Assembly: GCF_000814845.2 (NCBI RefSeq)
Contig: NZ_CP010431.2
Location: 2,790,001-2,854,000 of the forward strand
DNA: 64,000 nt
Source of the DNA: Pandoraea sputorum
GTDB taxonomy: Bacteria > Pseudomonadota > Gammaproteobacteria > Burkholderiales > Burkholderiaceae
Direction: 5' to 3'
Shown piece after piece: positions 43,965-52,631 of the stretch. Numbering within the stretch: position 1 is the stretch's first letter; each line of letters begins with the position of its first letter. The translations under genes and the position numbers were made by a program. The notes beneath the pieces were generated by a model. It was not told where the DNA came from and did no database searches. It saw only the letters and a list, made by a program, of their open reading frames with translations.

Positions 43965-46085
43965 ATGTCCAGTTCGTACAGTGGTTGGCTTGTTGCGCTA
44001 TCGCTCGCAGTGGCAGTACTGGCGTCGTTCACGGCGCTCGACCTTTCCGGTCGCATCTATCTTCTGACCCACCGTGGCATGCGCCACGCGTGGCTTGCCG
44101 TGGGCGCGACCGCCATGGGCATCGGCATCTGGTCGATGCACTTCATCGGCATGCTCGCCCTGTCGCTGTCGCCTTCGTGGTCGCCGCTCGACTCGAAAGC
44201 CACACTTGCGCTCGGTTACGACCCGGCCATCACGGCGGCCTCGCTCGGTATTGCAATCGCGATTTCGTGGGCGGCGCTCTGGCTCGTCGCCAGCGAACGC
44301 TTCACCCGGTGGCGTCTCGGATGCGCGGGCGTCACGCTAGGCATCGGCATCGCCGCCATGCATTACTCAGGCATGGCCGCCATGAAGATGGACCCGGCCA
44401 TTAGCTACGATCCGATGCTTTTCGCTGCATCGATCGCCATTGCGATTGCGGCCGCCACGGCGGCGCTGTGGATTGCCCGGACGCTGCGCGACGGCAGTCT
44501 GCGGTATGTAATGGCCAAGCGCGTGGGCGCCGCTGTCGTCATGGGGCTCGCCATCACGGCGATGCACTACACGGGCATGTCGGCCGCCACGTTCGCCGCG
44601 GGTGCCGTCTGCGGCGCTGCCAACGGCGTGAGTTCGCCGTGGCTGGTGACGACCGTGAGCCTGTTCACCTTCCTGATTCTGGTCACCACTCTGCTCGTCT
44701 CCCGTCTGGATGCACGCACGAGCTTCCTGGCCAACTCTGTCCTGCAATTGAACACCCAGATCGCCCGCATGGCGACGTACGACGCGCTGACGGATCTGCC
44801 CAACCGCCGCGCCCTGCATGACGCGGCCGCACGAATGCTGATCAACTCGCGTCGCGACCAGCGCCGGTTCGCGGTGCTGTTCATGGATCTGGACGGCTTC
44901 AAGACCATTAACGATTCGCTGGGTCATAACGTGGGCGACGACGTGCTGCGCGCCTTCGCCAAGCGACTGCGCAAGAACGTGAACGGCGACGACGTGGTGG
45001 CCCGGCTGGGCGGCGACGAGTTCGTTGTGCTGCTCGGTTCGCTGTCGTCACCCGAAGTCGCGGGACGCGTGGCGCAGCGACTGCTCGACGACATGCGTGA
45101 CGGCCTGAAGGTGGGCTCCCAGTCGCTGCACGTCATGCCCAGCATTGGCGTGGCGCTCTTCCCGGACGACGGCGATAGCATCGACCTGCTGCTCAAGCAC
45201 GCCGACACCGCAATGTACGAAGCCAAGCGCGCGGGCCGGGGCATCTTCCGGTACTTCGAGCCGCGCATGAACGCTGCGGCCCAGCGCACCTGGGAGATCC
45301 AGCAAGCACTGCACGACGCCGAGAGCGCGCAGTACTTCTCGCTGCACTTTCAGCCGAAGTATCGAGGCGACACCGAGGCGCTGGCGGGTGCCGAGGCACT
45401 GCTGCGCCTCACGCACCCGACCTTCGGCGAGTTGCAGCCGGCCGACTTCATCCCGGTCGCCGAGCGCACCGGTCAGATCGTACAGATCGGTTACTGGGTG
45501 GTACGTGCCACCTGCCAGCACATCAAGGAGTGGGATGCGGCCGGGTTGCCGCCGGTGAAGGTTGCGATCAACTTGTCGCCGCGCCAGATGGCGCAGTCGC
45601 AATTGGTCGAGAACATCGTGGAAATCGTGAAGGACGCCGGCATCGCCTGCACGCGCCTGATGTTCGAGATCACGGAGACGGTGGCGATGTTCGATGCACA
45701 GCACACGATCGACGTGATCCGCGCCTTCCAGGATCACGGCTTCGAGGTGGCGATCGACGACTTTGGGACGGGCTATTCGAGTCTGGCGTACTTGCAGCGC
45801 TTTCGCGTCAAGCAGTTGAAGATGGACCGCTTCTTCACCAACGGACTGGATACGTGCGGACGCGAAGGCAGCGCCGTGGTGTCGGCGATCATCGCGCTGG
45901 CGCACTCACTCGATATGGACGTGGTTGCCGAAGGCGTCGAGACGGCTTCACAACGCGAGGCGCTCAAGACCCTCGATTGCGACGAGCTGCAAGGCTTCCT
46001 GCTGGGCAAACCGCTGACCGGTGACGCCTTTGCGCGCCTGCTTGCATCGCTGCCGGGCATCCCCGGCGCTGCTGTGATGGCCTGA
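43965..46085 (+). CDS. MHYT-GGDEF-EAL c-di-GMP turnover protein
   Basis: A 706-residue membrane protein. An N-terminal MHYT sensor has seven helices and three motif copies: IWSMHFIGM, IAAMHYSGM and ITAMHYTGM, proposed to bind copper and sense gases. The GGDEF domain keeps GGDEF (near 348) but has lost the RxxD inhibitory site. The EAL domain is complete: AEALLRL (~475), NLSPRQM, FEITETV, IDDFGTGYSSL, KMDRFF and VVAEGVE. So both synthesis and hydrolysis are possible. It is divergent from the MscS gene across about 295 bp. Confidence 0.93.
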   Translation: MSSSYSGWLVALSLAVAVLASFTALDLSGRIYLLTHRGMRHAWLAVGATAMGIGIWSMHFIGMLALSLSPSWSPLDSKATLALGYDPAITAASLGIAIAISWAALWLVASERFTRWRLGCAGVTLGIGIAAMHYSGMAAMKMDPAISYDPMLFAASIAIAIAAATAALWIARTLRDGSLRYVMAKRVGAAVVMGLAITAMHYTGMSAATFAAGAVCGAANGVSSPWLVTTVSLFTFLILVTTLLVSRLDARTSFLANSVLQLNTQIARMATYDALTDLPNRRALHDAAARMLINSRRDQRRFAVLFMDLDGFKTINDSLGHNVGDDVLRAFAKRLRKNVNGDDVVARLGGDEFVVLLGSLSSPEVAGRVAQRLLDDMRDGLKVGSQSLHVMPSIGVALFPDDGDSIDLLLKHADTAMYEAKRAGRGIFRYFEPRMNAAAQRTWEIQQALHDAESAQYFSLHFQPKYRGDTEALAGAEALLRLTHPTFGELQPADFIPVAERTGQIVQIGYWVVRATCQHIKEWDAAGLPPVKVAINLSPRQMAQSQLVENIVEIVKDAGIACTRLMFEITETVAMFDAQHTIDVIRAFQDHGFEVAIDDFGTGYSSLAYLQRFRVKQLKMDRFFTNGLDTCGREGSAVVSAIIALAHSLDMDVVAEGVETASQREALKTLDCDELQGFLLGKPLTGDAFARLLASLPGIPGAAVMA

Positions 46086-46110
46086 GCGGCCGTCACAATC
46101 TCAAACAAAA

Positions 46111-46677
46111 TCAACGATCAGCCGCCGCTTCCTCAGAACCGACTTCCGCTTTTGCTGTTGCTTCTGCGTCCGCCACAGGCTGTCCCGTCGCAAACGCCGC
46201 GGCTCGCGCCAGGCGCGCACGCATGCCCTCGTTTGCCACCGGCCCTGCGCTCGGCACGTGCCGCTTCGGGTCCAGACGCAACCCCGTCACTGCATCGACC
46301 ACGACCGGCTCGACCACTTGCCCCGTCTCCCGGTCCACCAACTGAGCTGCAATGCCTTCCGGCGCAAAGTGCCGATTGCCCCACGCGAGCAATGCCCACA
46401 GCACCGGGCGGAAATCCCGGCCGGCGTCGGTCAGCACATATTCGAAGCGCGGCGGGCGGTCGCAGTACTGACGACGCGCCAGCAAGCCTTCCTCCACCAA
46501 CGCGTTCAGACGTCGGGTCAGCATGTTGGGCGCGATATCCAGGCGACGCTGAAAATCGTCGAAGCGCGTGGTGCCGTAGCCAGCCTCGCGCAAGATCAGG
46601 ATGCTCCACCATTCGCCTACGCGCTCAAGGCTGCGGGCAATGGGGCACTGCATGTCGCGGAATGTCTTTCGTTGCAT
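46111..46677 (-). CDS. HxlR-family transcriptional regulator
   Basis: A 188-residue winged-helix regulator: CPIARSLERVGEWWSILILREAGYGTTRFDDFQRRLDIAPNMLTRRLNALVEEGLLARRQ is the family's core, with the usual N-terminal Cys 11. HxlR proteins often repress transporter or detoxification genes and respond to quinones or electrophiles. It lies just downstream of the emrAB operon on the same strand, with its own control region holding a motif also found at the emrA promoter, so it probably regulates the exporter. Confidence 0.88.
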   Translation of the reverse strand: MQRKTFRDMQCPIARSLERVGEWWSILILREAGYGTTRFDDFQRRLDIAPNMLTRRLNALVEEGLLARRQYCDRPPRFEYVLTDAGRDFRPVLWALLAWGNRHFAPEGIAAQLVDRETGQVVEPVVVDAVTGLRLDPKRHVPSAGPVANEGMRARLARAAAFATGQPVADAEATAKAEVGSEEAAADR

Positions 46678-46728
46678 AAGGATTCCTCCTGTTCAGCGCC
46701 GTCGATGACGACAGCGCTGCCTATTACC

Positions 46729-46744
46729 ATGCAAGTGAGCATAA
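46729..46744. promoter_or_regulatory. Candidate HxlR site upstream of its own gene
   Basis: ATGCAAGTGAGCATAA, 52 bp before the hxlR start, matches the sequence at 49817-49832 in the emrA/outer-membrane-channel promoter at 13 of 16 positions. Confidence 0.5.
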
Positions 46745-46853
46745 GCGCGTCGACACCGGCGGGCAAGCCGCCCGTGTCTCGAGAACTTCATATTTCACTT
46801 CAACATCGAGGCGCCACCCTGCTGCGCCATTGAAAATCAATCACTTACGAATC

Positions 46854-46868
46854 ATTTGCAATGCAAAT
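46854..46868. repeat. Perfect palindrome between hxlR and emrB
   Basis: ATTTGCA-A-TGCAAAT, 7-bp arms, 30 bp past the emrB stop. It shares the TTGCA core with palindromes at 49833-49855, so it may be another regulator site. Confidence 0.45.
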
Positions 46869-46898
46869 AGTTTGAAGTGAATTCTCCGACCGGTATCC

Positions 46899-48587
46899 TC
46901 AATGCGCATCTGCGCTCGGCGCTTTGGGCGGTGCAACCCGTCGCATGAGCGGCACCATCAGCGTCACGCCCAGGAAGATCAGCCCCAACCCGCCGAAGAT
47001 GTCGCCGAAGGTAATCGTCTGCGCCTCGCGCAATGTCAGCAGCCACAGTTGCCGAAGCGCCGCCGTCTGCGCGTCAACCACATCCAGACCCGTCGCGCCC
47101 AGTCGCCCCGCCACGCTCGCCAGCCACTGACCGACCGCCGGATTGCCCTCACCCATGCGCTCGGCGAGCCGGAAGAAGTGCAGATTCGTCCGATCGTTAA
47201 GGACCGTCGTACAGACGGCAATCCCAATAGCACCGCCGAGGTTGCGCATCAGATTGAAAAGCCCCGACGCCAGGCGCAATCGCGCAGGCGGAAGGCTGCC
47301 CAGCGTCAGCGTGACAATCGGCGCCACCGCGAACTGTTGCGACGCACCGCGCAGCGCCTGCGGCAGCATCAGTTGCAACGATCCCCAATCATGCGTGATG
47401 GGCGCGAACTGCCACATCGACAAGGCAAAACCGCCAATCCCAAGCATCATCAAGATGCGCAAATCGATCCGGTTGGCCAGCATTGCGTAGATAGGAATCG
47501 ACAACAACTGGAAGACCCCCGTCGAGAACACGGCCATCCCGATCTCGAACGCCGAAAATCCGCGCACGCGCCCAAGGAACAGCGGCGTGAGGTAAATCGT
47601 CGCGAAGATGCCGATGCCCGTTGCAAACGAGAAGAAGCACCCGAGCGCGAAGTTCCGCTGCTTGAGCGCCCGCAAATCCACGATCGGCTGCGAATACGCC
47701 AGACTGCGCCAGATGAACGCCACGCCGCATAGCCCCGCGAGCCACGCCGTCGCACGGATGGTGTCGTCACCGAACCAGTCCCAGCGCGGCCCCTCTTCCA
47801 ACGTGTATTCAAGACATCCAAGGCTGACCGCCATCAGGACCATGCCGAGATAGTCGGCACCGCGCAGCAGCGAGAAGTCGGGACGGTCGATGCGCACCAA
47901 CAGCGGCACCATCACCGTCACGAAGATGCCCGGCACGATGTTGATGAAAAACAGCCAGTGCCACGAGTAGTTGTCCGTGATCCACCCACCGATGGTCGGC
48001 CCGAGTGTCGGCGCCAATGACGAAAGACCACCGATCACAGCCGCCGCCACCACGCGCTGCGGCCCGCTGAAGAAGGCGAACGCCGTGGTAAAGACCAGGG
48101 GAATCATCGAGCCGCCGAGAAACCCTTGCAGCGCTCGGAACGCGATCATGCTCTGGATGTTCCACGCCGCGCCGCACAGCAGGCTCGCCACGGTAAAGCC
48201 CGCCGCCGACGCGGCAAAGATCCAGCGCGTCGACATCACGCGAGACAGCCAGCCCGAGAGCGGGATCACGATGATCTCGGCAATCAGGTAACTGGTCTGC
48301 ACCCAGGCCGTTTCGTCTGCCCCCGCCGAGAGCCCACCGCCGATATCGCGCAACGACGCCGACACGATCTGAATGTCGAGCAGCGCGATAAACATGCCGA
48401 CGACCATCGTGCCAAAGGCGATGATCTTGGCGGGCGTCGACATGGCGTCGACCGAGAAGCCGCCACCCGCCGGTGCGGGCGCCGCCGCCAGTCGCGGTCG
48501 CTCGTCGTTCGCGGAATGCCCCGGCGATCCACCGGCGTCACCACTGGCAGGCAGCGGTTGCGCTGCCCCCGAGTTCGCGGCGCTCAT
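46899..48587 (-). CDS. emrB: EmrB-type MFS multidrug exporter, DHA2 family
   Basis: A 562-residue exporter with 14 helices. Motifs: FIALLDIQIVSASLRDIGGGL in helix 1 (D-x-x-I-V, DHA2 motif D1), WVQTSYLIAEIIVIPLSGWLS, RALQGFLGGSMIPL, and LAPTLGPTIGGWITDNYSW (motif C-like). About 45 disordered residues precede the first helix. It overlaps the start codon side of the adaptor gene's stop (ATGA), forming an EmrAB pair. It expels drugs with EmrA and an outer-membrane channel, here encoded divergently. Confidence 0.92.
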   Translation of the reverse strand: MSAANSGAAQPLPASGDAGGSPGHSANDERPRLAAAPAPAGGGFSVDAMSTPAKIIAFGTMVVGMFIALLDIQIVSASLRDIGGGLSAGADETAWVQTSYLIAEIIVIPLSGWLSRVMSTRWIFAASAAGFTVASLLCGAAWNIQSMIAFRALQGFLGGSMIPLVFTTAFAFFSGPQRVVAAAVIGGLSSLAPTLGPTIGGWITDNYSWHWLFFINIVPGIFVTVMVPLLVRIDRPDFSLLRGADYLGMVLMAVSLGCLEYTLEEGPRWDWFGDDTIRATAWLAGLCGVAFIWRSLAYSQPIVDLRALKQRNFALGCFFSFATGIGIFATIYLTPLFLGRVRGFSAFEIGMAVFSTGVFQLLSIPIYAMLANRIDLRILMMLGIGGFALSMWQFAPITHDWGSLQLMLPQALRGASQQFAVAPIVTLTLGSLPPARLRLASGLFNLMRNLGGAIGIAVCTTVLNDRTNLHFFRLAERMGEGNPAVGQWLASVAGRLGATGLDVVDAQTAALRQLWLLTLREAQTITFGDIFGGLGLIFLGVTLMVPLMRRVAPPKAPSADAH

Positions 48588-49729
48588 CGCGCGGCCACCT
48601 TGGCGGGCGCCGGGGCCGACGACTTGTCGCCGCCACCATCACCACGCGCATCCACCTCGGCCGTCACCGAGAGACCGGGGCGCAGCGTCCCCAGACGTGC
48701 GTCCGCATCGTCAAGCTGCACGCGCACCGGCACGCGCTGCACGATCTTGGTGAAGTTACCCGTCGCGTTTTCTGGCGGCAACACGCTGAATTGTGCGCCC
48801 GTCGCAGGGGCAAGACTCGCCACACGGCCGTGGAAGACGCGACCGGGCAACACGTCTGCCTCGATCTTCACCGGCATGCCGGGACGCAAATGCGCCACCT
48901 GCCCCTCCTTAAAGTTCGCATCGACCCAAAGACCGTGTGCTGGCACGACGGCCAGCAGTTGTGTGCCCGCCTGCGCGTACGCACCCGGACGTGCCCGACG
49001 GTTCCCGATCGTGCCGTCGACCGGCGCACGAAGGACCGTGTATTCGACGTTGAGTTTGGCGATGTCGCGCTCGGCGACAGCCTGAGCCAGTGCCGCCTGC
49101 GCCTGCTGCTTCTGCGTGGCGATCACGTCCAGTTGACGCTCGGCCGCCACGGCTCCTGCCTCCGCCCGATCACGATTCGCGGCGAGCTGCTTGTAATCGG
49201 CGTCCGCCTTCTGTGCGCTCTGCACCGACACCGCCGCCTTAGCGACGAGATCCTGATAGCGCACCTGATCGTCATGTGCGCGCCGCGCGTCGGCAGTGAC
49301 GGCCACCACGCTGGCGCGCGCCTGTGCAATGACCGCCGCCTGCAATTTCGCCGTCGCATCGAGATTCGCAATCAGCGCCTGCTGCGCGGCAACAGCCCCT
49401 TCGGCCTTTGCCAAGGCGGCCCGGTAATCGCGATCGTCCAGCCGTACCAGCACGTCGCCCGCATGCACCGTCTGGTTATCCGTCACCAGCACTTCTGCGA
49501 TGTAACCCGGCACCTTGGGGCCGAGCACGGTGACGTCGCCACCCACATAGGCGTCGTCAGTCGATTCCAGATAGCGCGCCGTCGTCCACCAGTAAGTCCC
49601 GTAGCCAAGCACCGCGATCGCCGCGACGACAATCGCGCCACGCATGGCGAGGCGGCGCGGGAGCTTGCGCTTCTCAGAGGGACCACCCGGTTGGCTGGCT
49701 TGTTGGGTGGGAGTGCTCGGGGATGTCAT
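48584..49729 (-). CDS. emrA: EmrA-type membrane fusion protein
   Basis: A 381-residue HlyD/EmrA adaptor. One N-terminal helix (MRGAIVVAAIAVLGYGTYWW), the lipoyl half-motif TDDAYVGGDVTVLGPKVPGYIAEVLVTDNQTVHAGDVLVRLDDRDY, a long Ala/Gln coiled-coil hairpin (~100-200), and the return VLRAPVDGTIGNRRARPGAY. The ATG at 49729 was chosen over a longer frame to 49840. It is first gene of emrAB and divergent from the channel gene. Confidence 0.92.
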   Translation of the reverse strand: MTSPSTPTQQASQPGGPSEKRKLPRRLAMRGAIVVAAIAVLGYGTYWWTTARYLESTDDAYVGGDVTVLGPKVPGYIAEVLVTDNQTVHAGDVLVRLDDRDYRAALAKAEGAVAAQQALIANLDATAKLQAAVIAQARASVVAVTADARRAHDDQVRYQDLVAKAAVSVQSAQKADADYKQLAANRDRAEAGAVAAERQLDVIATQKQQAQAALAQAVAERDIAKLNVEYTVLRAPVDGTIGNRRARPGAYAQAGTQLLAVVPAHGLWVDANFKEGQVAHLRPGMPVKIEADVLPGRVFHGRVASLAPATGAQFSVLPPENATGNFTKIVQRVPVRVQLDDADARLGTLRPGLSVTAEVDARGDGGGDKSSAPAPAKVAAR

Positions 49730-49816
49730 GGGTCGATCCTTCTTCGTGCTTGAGGCAGTGATTAGGCAGTGATGAAACGGAAAACGAGAAATCGCAATCC
49801 GGGGGTTGCTTTCATA

Positions 49817-49855
49817 ATGGAAGTGAGTATAGAGTTGCAACTATCATCTTGCAAG
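49817..49855. promoter_or_regulatory. Candidate HxlR operator cluster in the emrA / channel divergent promoter
   Basis: ATGGAAGTGAGTATAG (49817-49832) is a near copy of the site upstream of hxlR. Two palindromes follow: AGTTGCAACT (49833-49842) and CTTGCAAG (49848-49855). They lie within 55 bp of the channel start and about 90 bp from the emrA start. Confidence 0.55.
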
Positions 49856-49871
49856 TAACTAGTTAAATTCC

Positions 49872-51413
49872 ATGAATGCAACCCTGCTTACGGTGTCCGG
49901 CGTTACCCCGTCGATTCTGCGCAATGCCTTACTGGCGCTATCTGTCAGCGCGATGGCCGGCTGCGCGGTCGGCCCCGATTACGTCGCACCGAAGGCCGAT
50001 TTGCCGACGCACTTCCAGGGCAGCGCAGCCCTTGCGCAACGCGATGCGAGCCGTGGGCTGACGGGGGCACCGCCAGAAAGCGGCGTGGCATTGGATCGAT
50101 GGTGGACGGAATTTCATGACCCAGTGCTCACGGAGATCGTCGAGCAGGCACTCGCGGAGAACCTCGACTTGCAGGCCGCCATGGCACGTGTCGAGCAAGC
50201 CCGGGCGCAAGCGCGCGCGGCCGGGGCACAACGGCTGCCCTCGCTGACACTGGATGGCAGCGTCACGCGCGAGCACCAGTCGCTCGAAAGCCCCCTTGGC
50301 GTAGTGGCGCGTAACCTCCCCGGCTACAACCGCAACATGACGATCTACGACATCGGCGCGGGCGCGAGTTGGGAGCTGGATCTGTTTGGTGGACTGCAGC
50401 GCTCAGCGCAGGCCGCAGGTGCGTTGGCACAAGCGGCGCAGGCACAGCGAGACGGCGTGCGTGTGAGCATCGTGGCCGAAGCCGCCGATGCCTATTTCCG
50501 CGTCAGAGCCGCCCAGCGACGGCTGGCGATTGCTCAGGACCAGATCGACACCGACGCCCGGTTGATGGAAATCGTCCGATTGCGGCTGAAAGATGGCTTG
50601 GCGACGGCGCGCGAACTGGCCCAATCGGAAGCGTTGCTGGCACAAGCACGCACGACGCTGCCGCCGCTGCGTATCGAGCGCGAGACACAACTCAATCGGC
50701 TCGATGTGTTGATGGGCGCCGCGCCGGGTACGTATGCACGACGCATGAGCGTGGTAACGCAGGATGACGACCTGAAAGCGCGTCCGCTGACGATTCCCGC
50801 CATCGGTGACGCCAGCGCCCCCACCGATTTGCTGCGCCGCCGACCGGACGTCATCGCCGCTGAACGCAAACTGGCCGCGTCGAACGAAAGGATTGGCGCA
50901 TCGCTCGCGGAGTACTACCCGAAGCTGTCACTCTCCGGCGTGCTGGGATTCGACACACTCGCCGGCGGACGAGTGCCGAGCGTCGCGACGTTCCAGCCGC
51001 TTGCCGCGCTGGGCCTGCGCTGGCGTCTGTTCGATTTCGGACGCATCGACGCCGAGGTCGCTCAGGCGCGCGGCGCAAACGCACAAGCCTTAGCGGAGTA
51101 CCGGCTGTCAATGCTGCACGCCACGGAAGATGTCGAAAACGCCATCGTCACACTAGTGGAACTCGAGCAGCAACGTAAGGATCTGGCGAGCGCTGTCGAC
51201 GCACAGACACGCGCTCGCGACAGCGCGCAGGAGGCTTACACGGGCGGGACCGTCAGTCTTTACGAAGTGCTCGACGCCGACCGCCAGTTATTGACGGTGC
51301 GCGACGCCGATGCCCGGGCACAGGCAGACAACGCGCGGGCGGCCGTCGCGACGTTCCGTGCGCTTGGGGGTGGATGGGAGGCAGATGCGCCGACACTGGC
51401 GCAGGCGAAGTGA
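49872..51413 (+). CDS. Outer-membrane efflux channel lipoprotein, NodT family
   Basis: A 513-residue TolC-like channel: lipobox MAGC (Cys 31) and AVGPDYVAPKADLP directly after, then two efflux-protein repeats with VEQARAQARAAGAQRLPSLTLDG and DLLRRRPDVIAAERKLAA. It is divergent from emrAB and likely completes that pump; it is a distinct paralog of the NodT protein at 22258-23748. Its stop lies 22 bp from the convergent KfrA gene's end. Confidence 0.92.
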   Translation: MNATLLTVSGVTPSILRNALLALSVSAMAGCAVGPDYVAPKADLPTHFQGSAALAQRDASRGLTGAPPESGVALDRWWTEFHDPVLTEIVEQALAENLDLQAAMARVEQARAQARAAGAQRLPSLTLDGSVTREHQSLESPLGVVARNLPGYNRNMTIYDIGAGASWELDLFGGLQRSAQAAGALAQAAQAQRDGVRVSIVAEAADAYFRVRAAQRRLAIAQDQIDTDARLMEIVRLRLKDGLATARELAQSEALLAQARTTLPPLRIERETQLNRLDVLMGAAPGTYARRMSVVTQDDDLKARPLTIPAIGDASAPTDLLRRRPDVIAAERKLAASNERIGASLAEYYPKLSLSGVLGFDTLAGGRVPSVATFQPLAALGLRWRLFDFGRIDAEVAQARGANAQALAEYRLSMLHATEDVENAIVTLVELEQQRKDLASAVDAQTRARDSAQEAYTGGTVSLYEVLDADRQLLTVRDADARAQADNARAAVATFRALGGGWEADAPTLAQAK

Positions 51414-51435
51414 AGGTCGGCGCCACTGCCACCAG

Positions 51436-52482
51436 TCAAGGACGTCGCGCCCGACGCAACACTGAAGCCGTCGGCGCGACGGCGCTGCTAAGCCGCCGTT
51501 TGACGCCCGGCGTTACGCCAGACGTCACACCCCGCCCGGCCGCCGAGACTGGTGGCGCCGCCAACATCGACTGATAGGTCGAGGCCAATGCTTCTTGCGT
51601 GCTGACTTGCTCGCGTAGTCGCGCGATCACGGCATCCTGCAACGCTTTGGCCGAACGCATTTCGTGCTGCGCTTCGGTCATCGCAGCGAGACTCGCCTCG
51701 GTGTCCTGCAATTGACGTTGCGCGTGCTTGCGCTCCTGCTGCAACGACTTGATGGATTCGCGCGCCGCGTCCAACTCCAGCATCAATCGGCGCTCGTTGG
51801 CATCGGCACGCTCGGCCAACTTCGTACGTTCGGCATCCCAGTCGGCACGATGCGAGGCATGCGCGTCCTGCATCGCTTGCGCCGCGTCGCGCGCCGAGGC
51901 AAGCGACTGACGCGACGCAACGGCATCCGCCTGCGCATCGATAAGCAACGCCTCGGCGCGACGTGCCTGCGCCTGCGCCTCATCGCGCGCCTGACGCGCA
52001 TCCGCCGCCGCAGTCTCCGCCGAAGCAATCCGCTCGTGGAGCACGGCGCGGGCTTGCTCCAACGCTTCACGATCCGCCGCCAATTCGGCCTCCCGCGCAT
52101 CGAGCGCTGCTCGCCGCACGGCGGCCTCCTCGGCCAGCGCCGTACGAGCTTCGCGAACCGCCAACGTCCACATATCCAATGCGGCTCGGGCCACCGGCTC
52201 CGGCATGGACATACCTTCCGGCAAACCCGCCAGACCGCCATTGACACCGCCCCCACCGTTCAGACGCGCCCCCAATCCCGCAAACCATGCGTCCAGATAC
52301 GGACTCACGGTGTTCGGCGATCCGCGCCCCAGTTGCTGGCGAATCCGCTCAATCGTCGGACGCTGCCCTGACATCAATAGCGCATCGGCGGCCGTCCACA
52401 CATCGTGCTCGGAAATACCGCGACCGCCCTGTCGAGGCGACGGCGCGAGCGTGGCGGATTTGGGGGTTTGGGACGCAGTCAT
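51436..52482 (-). CDS. KfrA-like DNA-binding protein with long coiled coil
   Basis: A 348-residue protein. The N-terminal domain (GISEHDVWTAADALLMSGQRPTIERIRQQLGRGSPNTVSPYLDAW, residues ~22-68) is the KfrA/plasmid-replication-region DNA-binding fold. A Gly-rich linker, then about 200 residues of Ala/Glu/Arg heptads form a long coiled coil, and the end is basic. KfrA proteins of plasmids bind their own promoter and aid stable inheritance. The ATG at 52482 follows AAGGAG. It is divergent from a tyrosine recombinase across an AT-rich palindromic region. Confidence 0.85.
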   Translation of the reverse strand: MTASQTPKSATLAPSPRQGGRGISEHDVWTAADALLMSGQRPTIERIRQQLGRGSPNTVSPYLDAWFAGLGARLNGGGGVNGGLAGLPEGMSMPEPVARAALDMWTLAVREARTALAEEAAVRRAALDAREAELAADREALEQARAVLHERIASAETAAADARQARDEAQAQARRAEALLIDAQADAVASRQSLASARDAAQAMQDAHASHRADWDAERTKLAERADANERRLMLELDAARESIKSLQQERKHAQRQLQDTEASLAAMTEAQHEMRSAKALQDAVIARLREQVSTQEALASTYQSMLAAPPVSAAGRGVTSGVTPGVKRRLSSAVAPTASVLRRARRP

Positions 52483-52525
52483 CGCGAACACTCCTTGAAA
52501 TCGACGGCATTGCCAAATAAGTCAC

Positions 52526-52542
52526 GATAATGGAAGATTATC
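52526..52542. promoter_or_regulatory. Inverted repeat near the KfrA start
   Basis: GATAAT, 5 nt, ATTATC; 44 bp before the KfrA-like ATG in AT-rich DNA. Possible self-regulatory site. Confidence 0.4.
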
Positions 52543-52581
52543 GATACTTATTTATTACATACGTTATATTTACTACATATT

Positions 52582-52599
52582 ACATATGAATTCATATGT
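52582..52599. promoter_or_regulatory. Perfect 18-bp palindrome upstream of the recombinase gene
   Basis: ACATATGAATTCATATGT is fully self-complementary. It covers an in-frame ATG at 52596, which argues against that start. Candidate operator or binding site for the recombinase or KfrA-like protein. Confidence 0.55.
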
Positions 52600-52631
52600 T
52601 CAGTAGAAAAATTACGTTTCAAGGCGACTCA

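Noticed and set aside
52596..52631. Upstream ATG as the recombinase start
   Set aside because: It lies inside the 18-bp palindrome and lacks a ribosome binding site; the ATG at 52632 has AAGG at proper distance.
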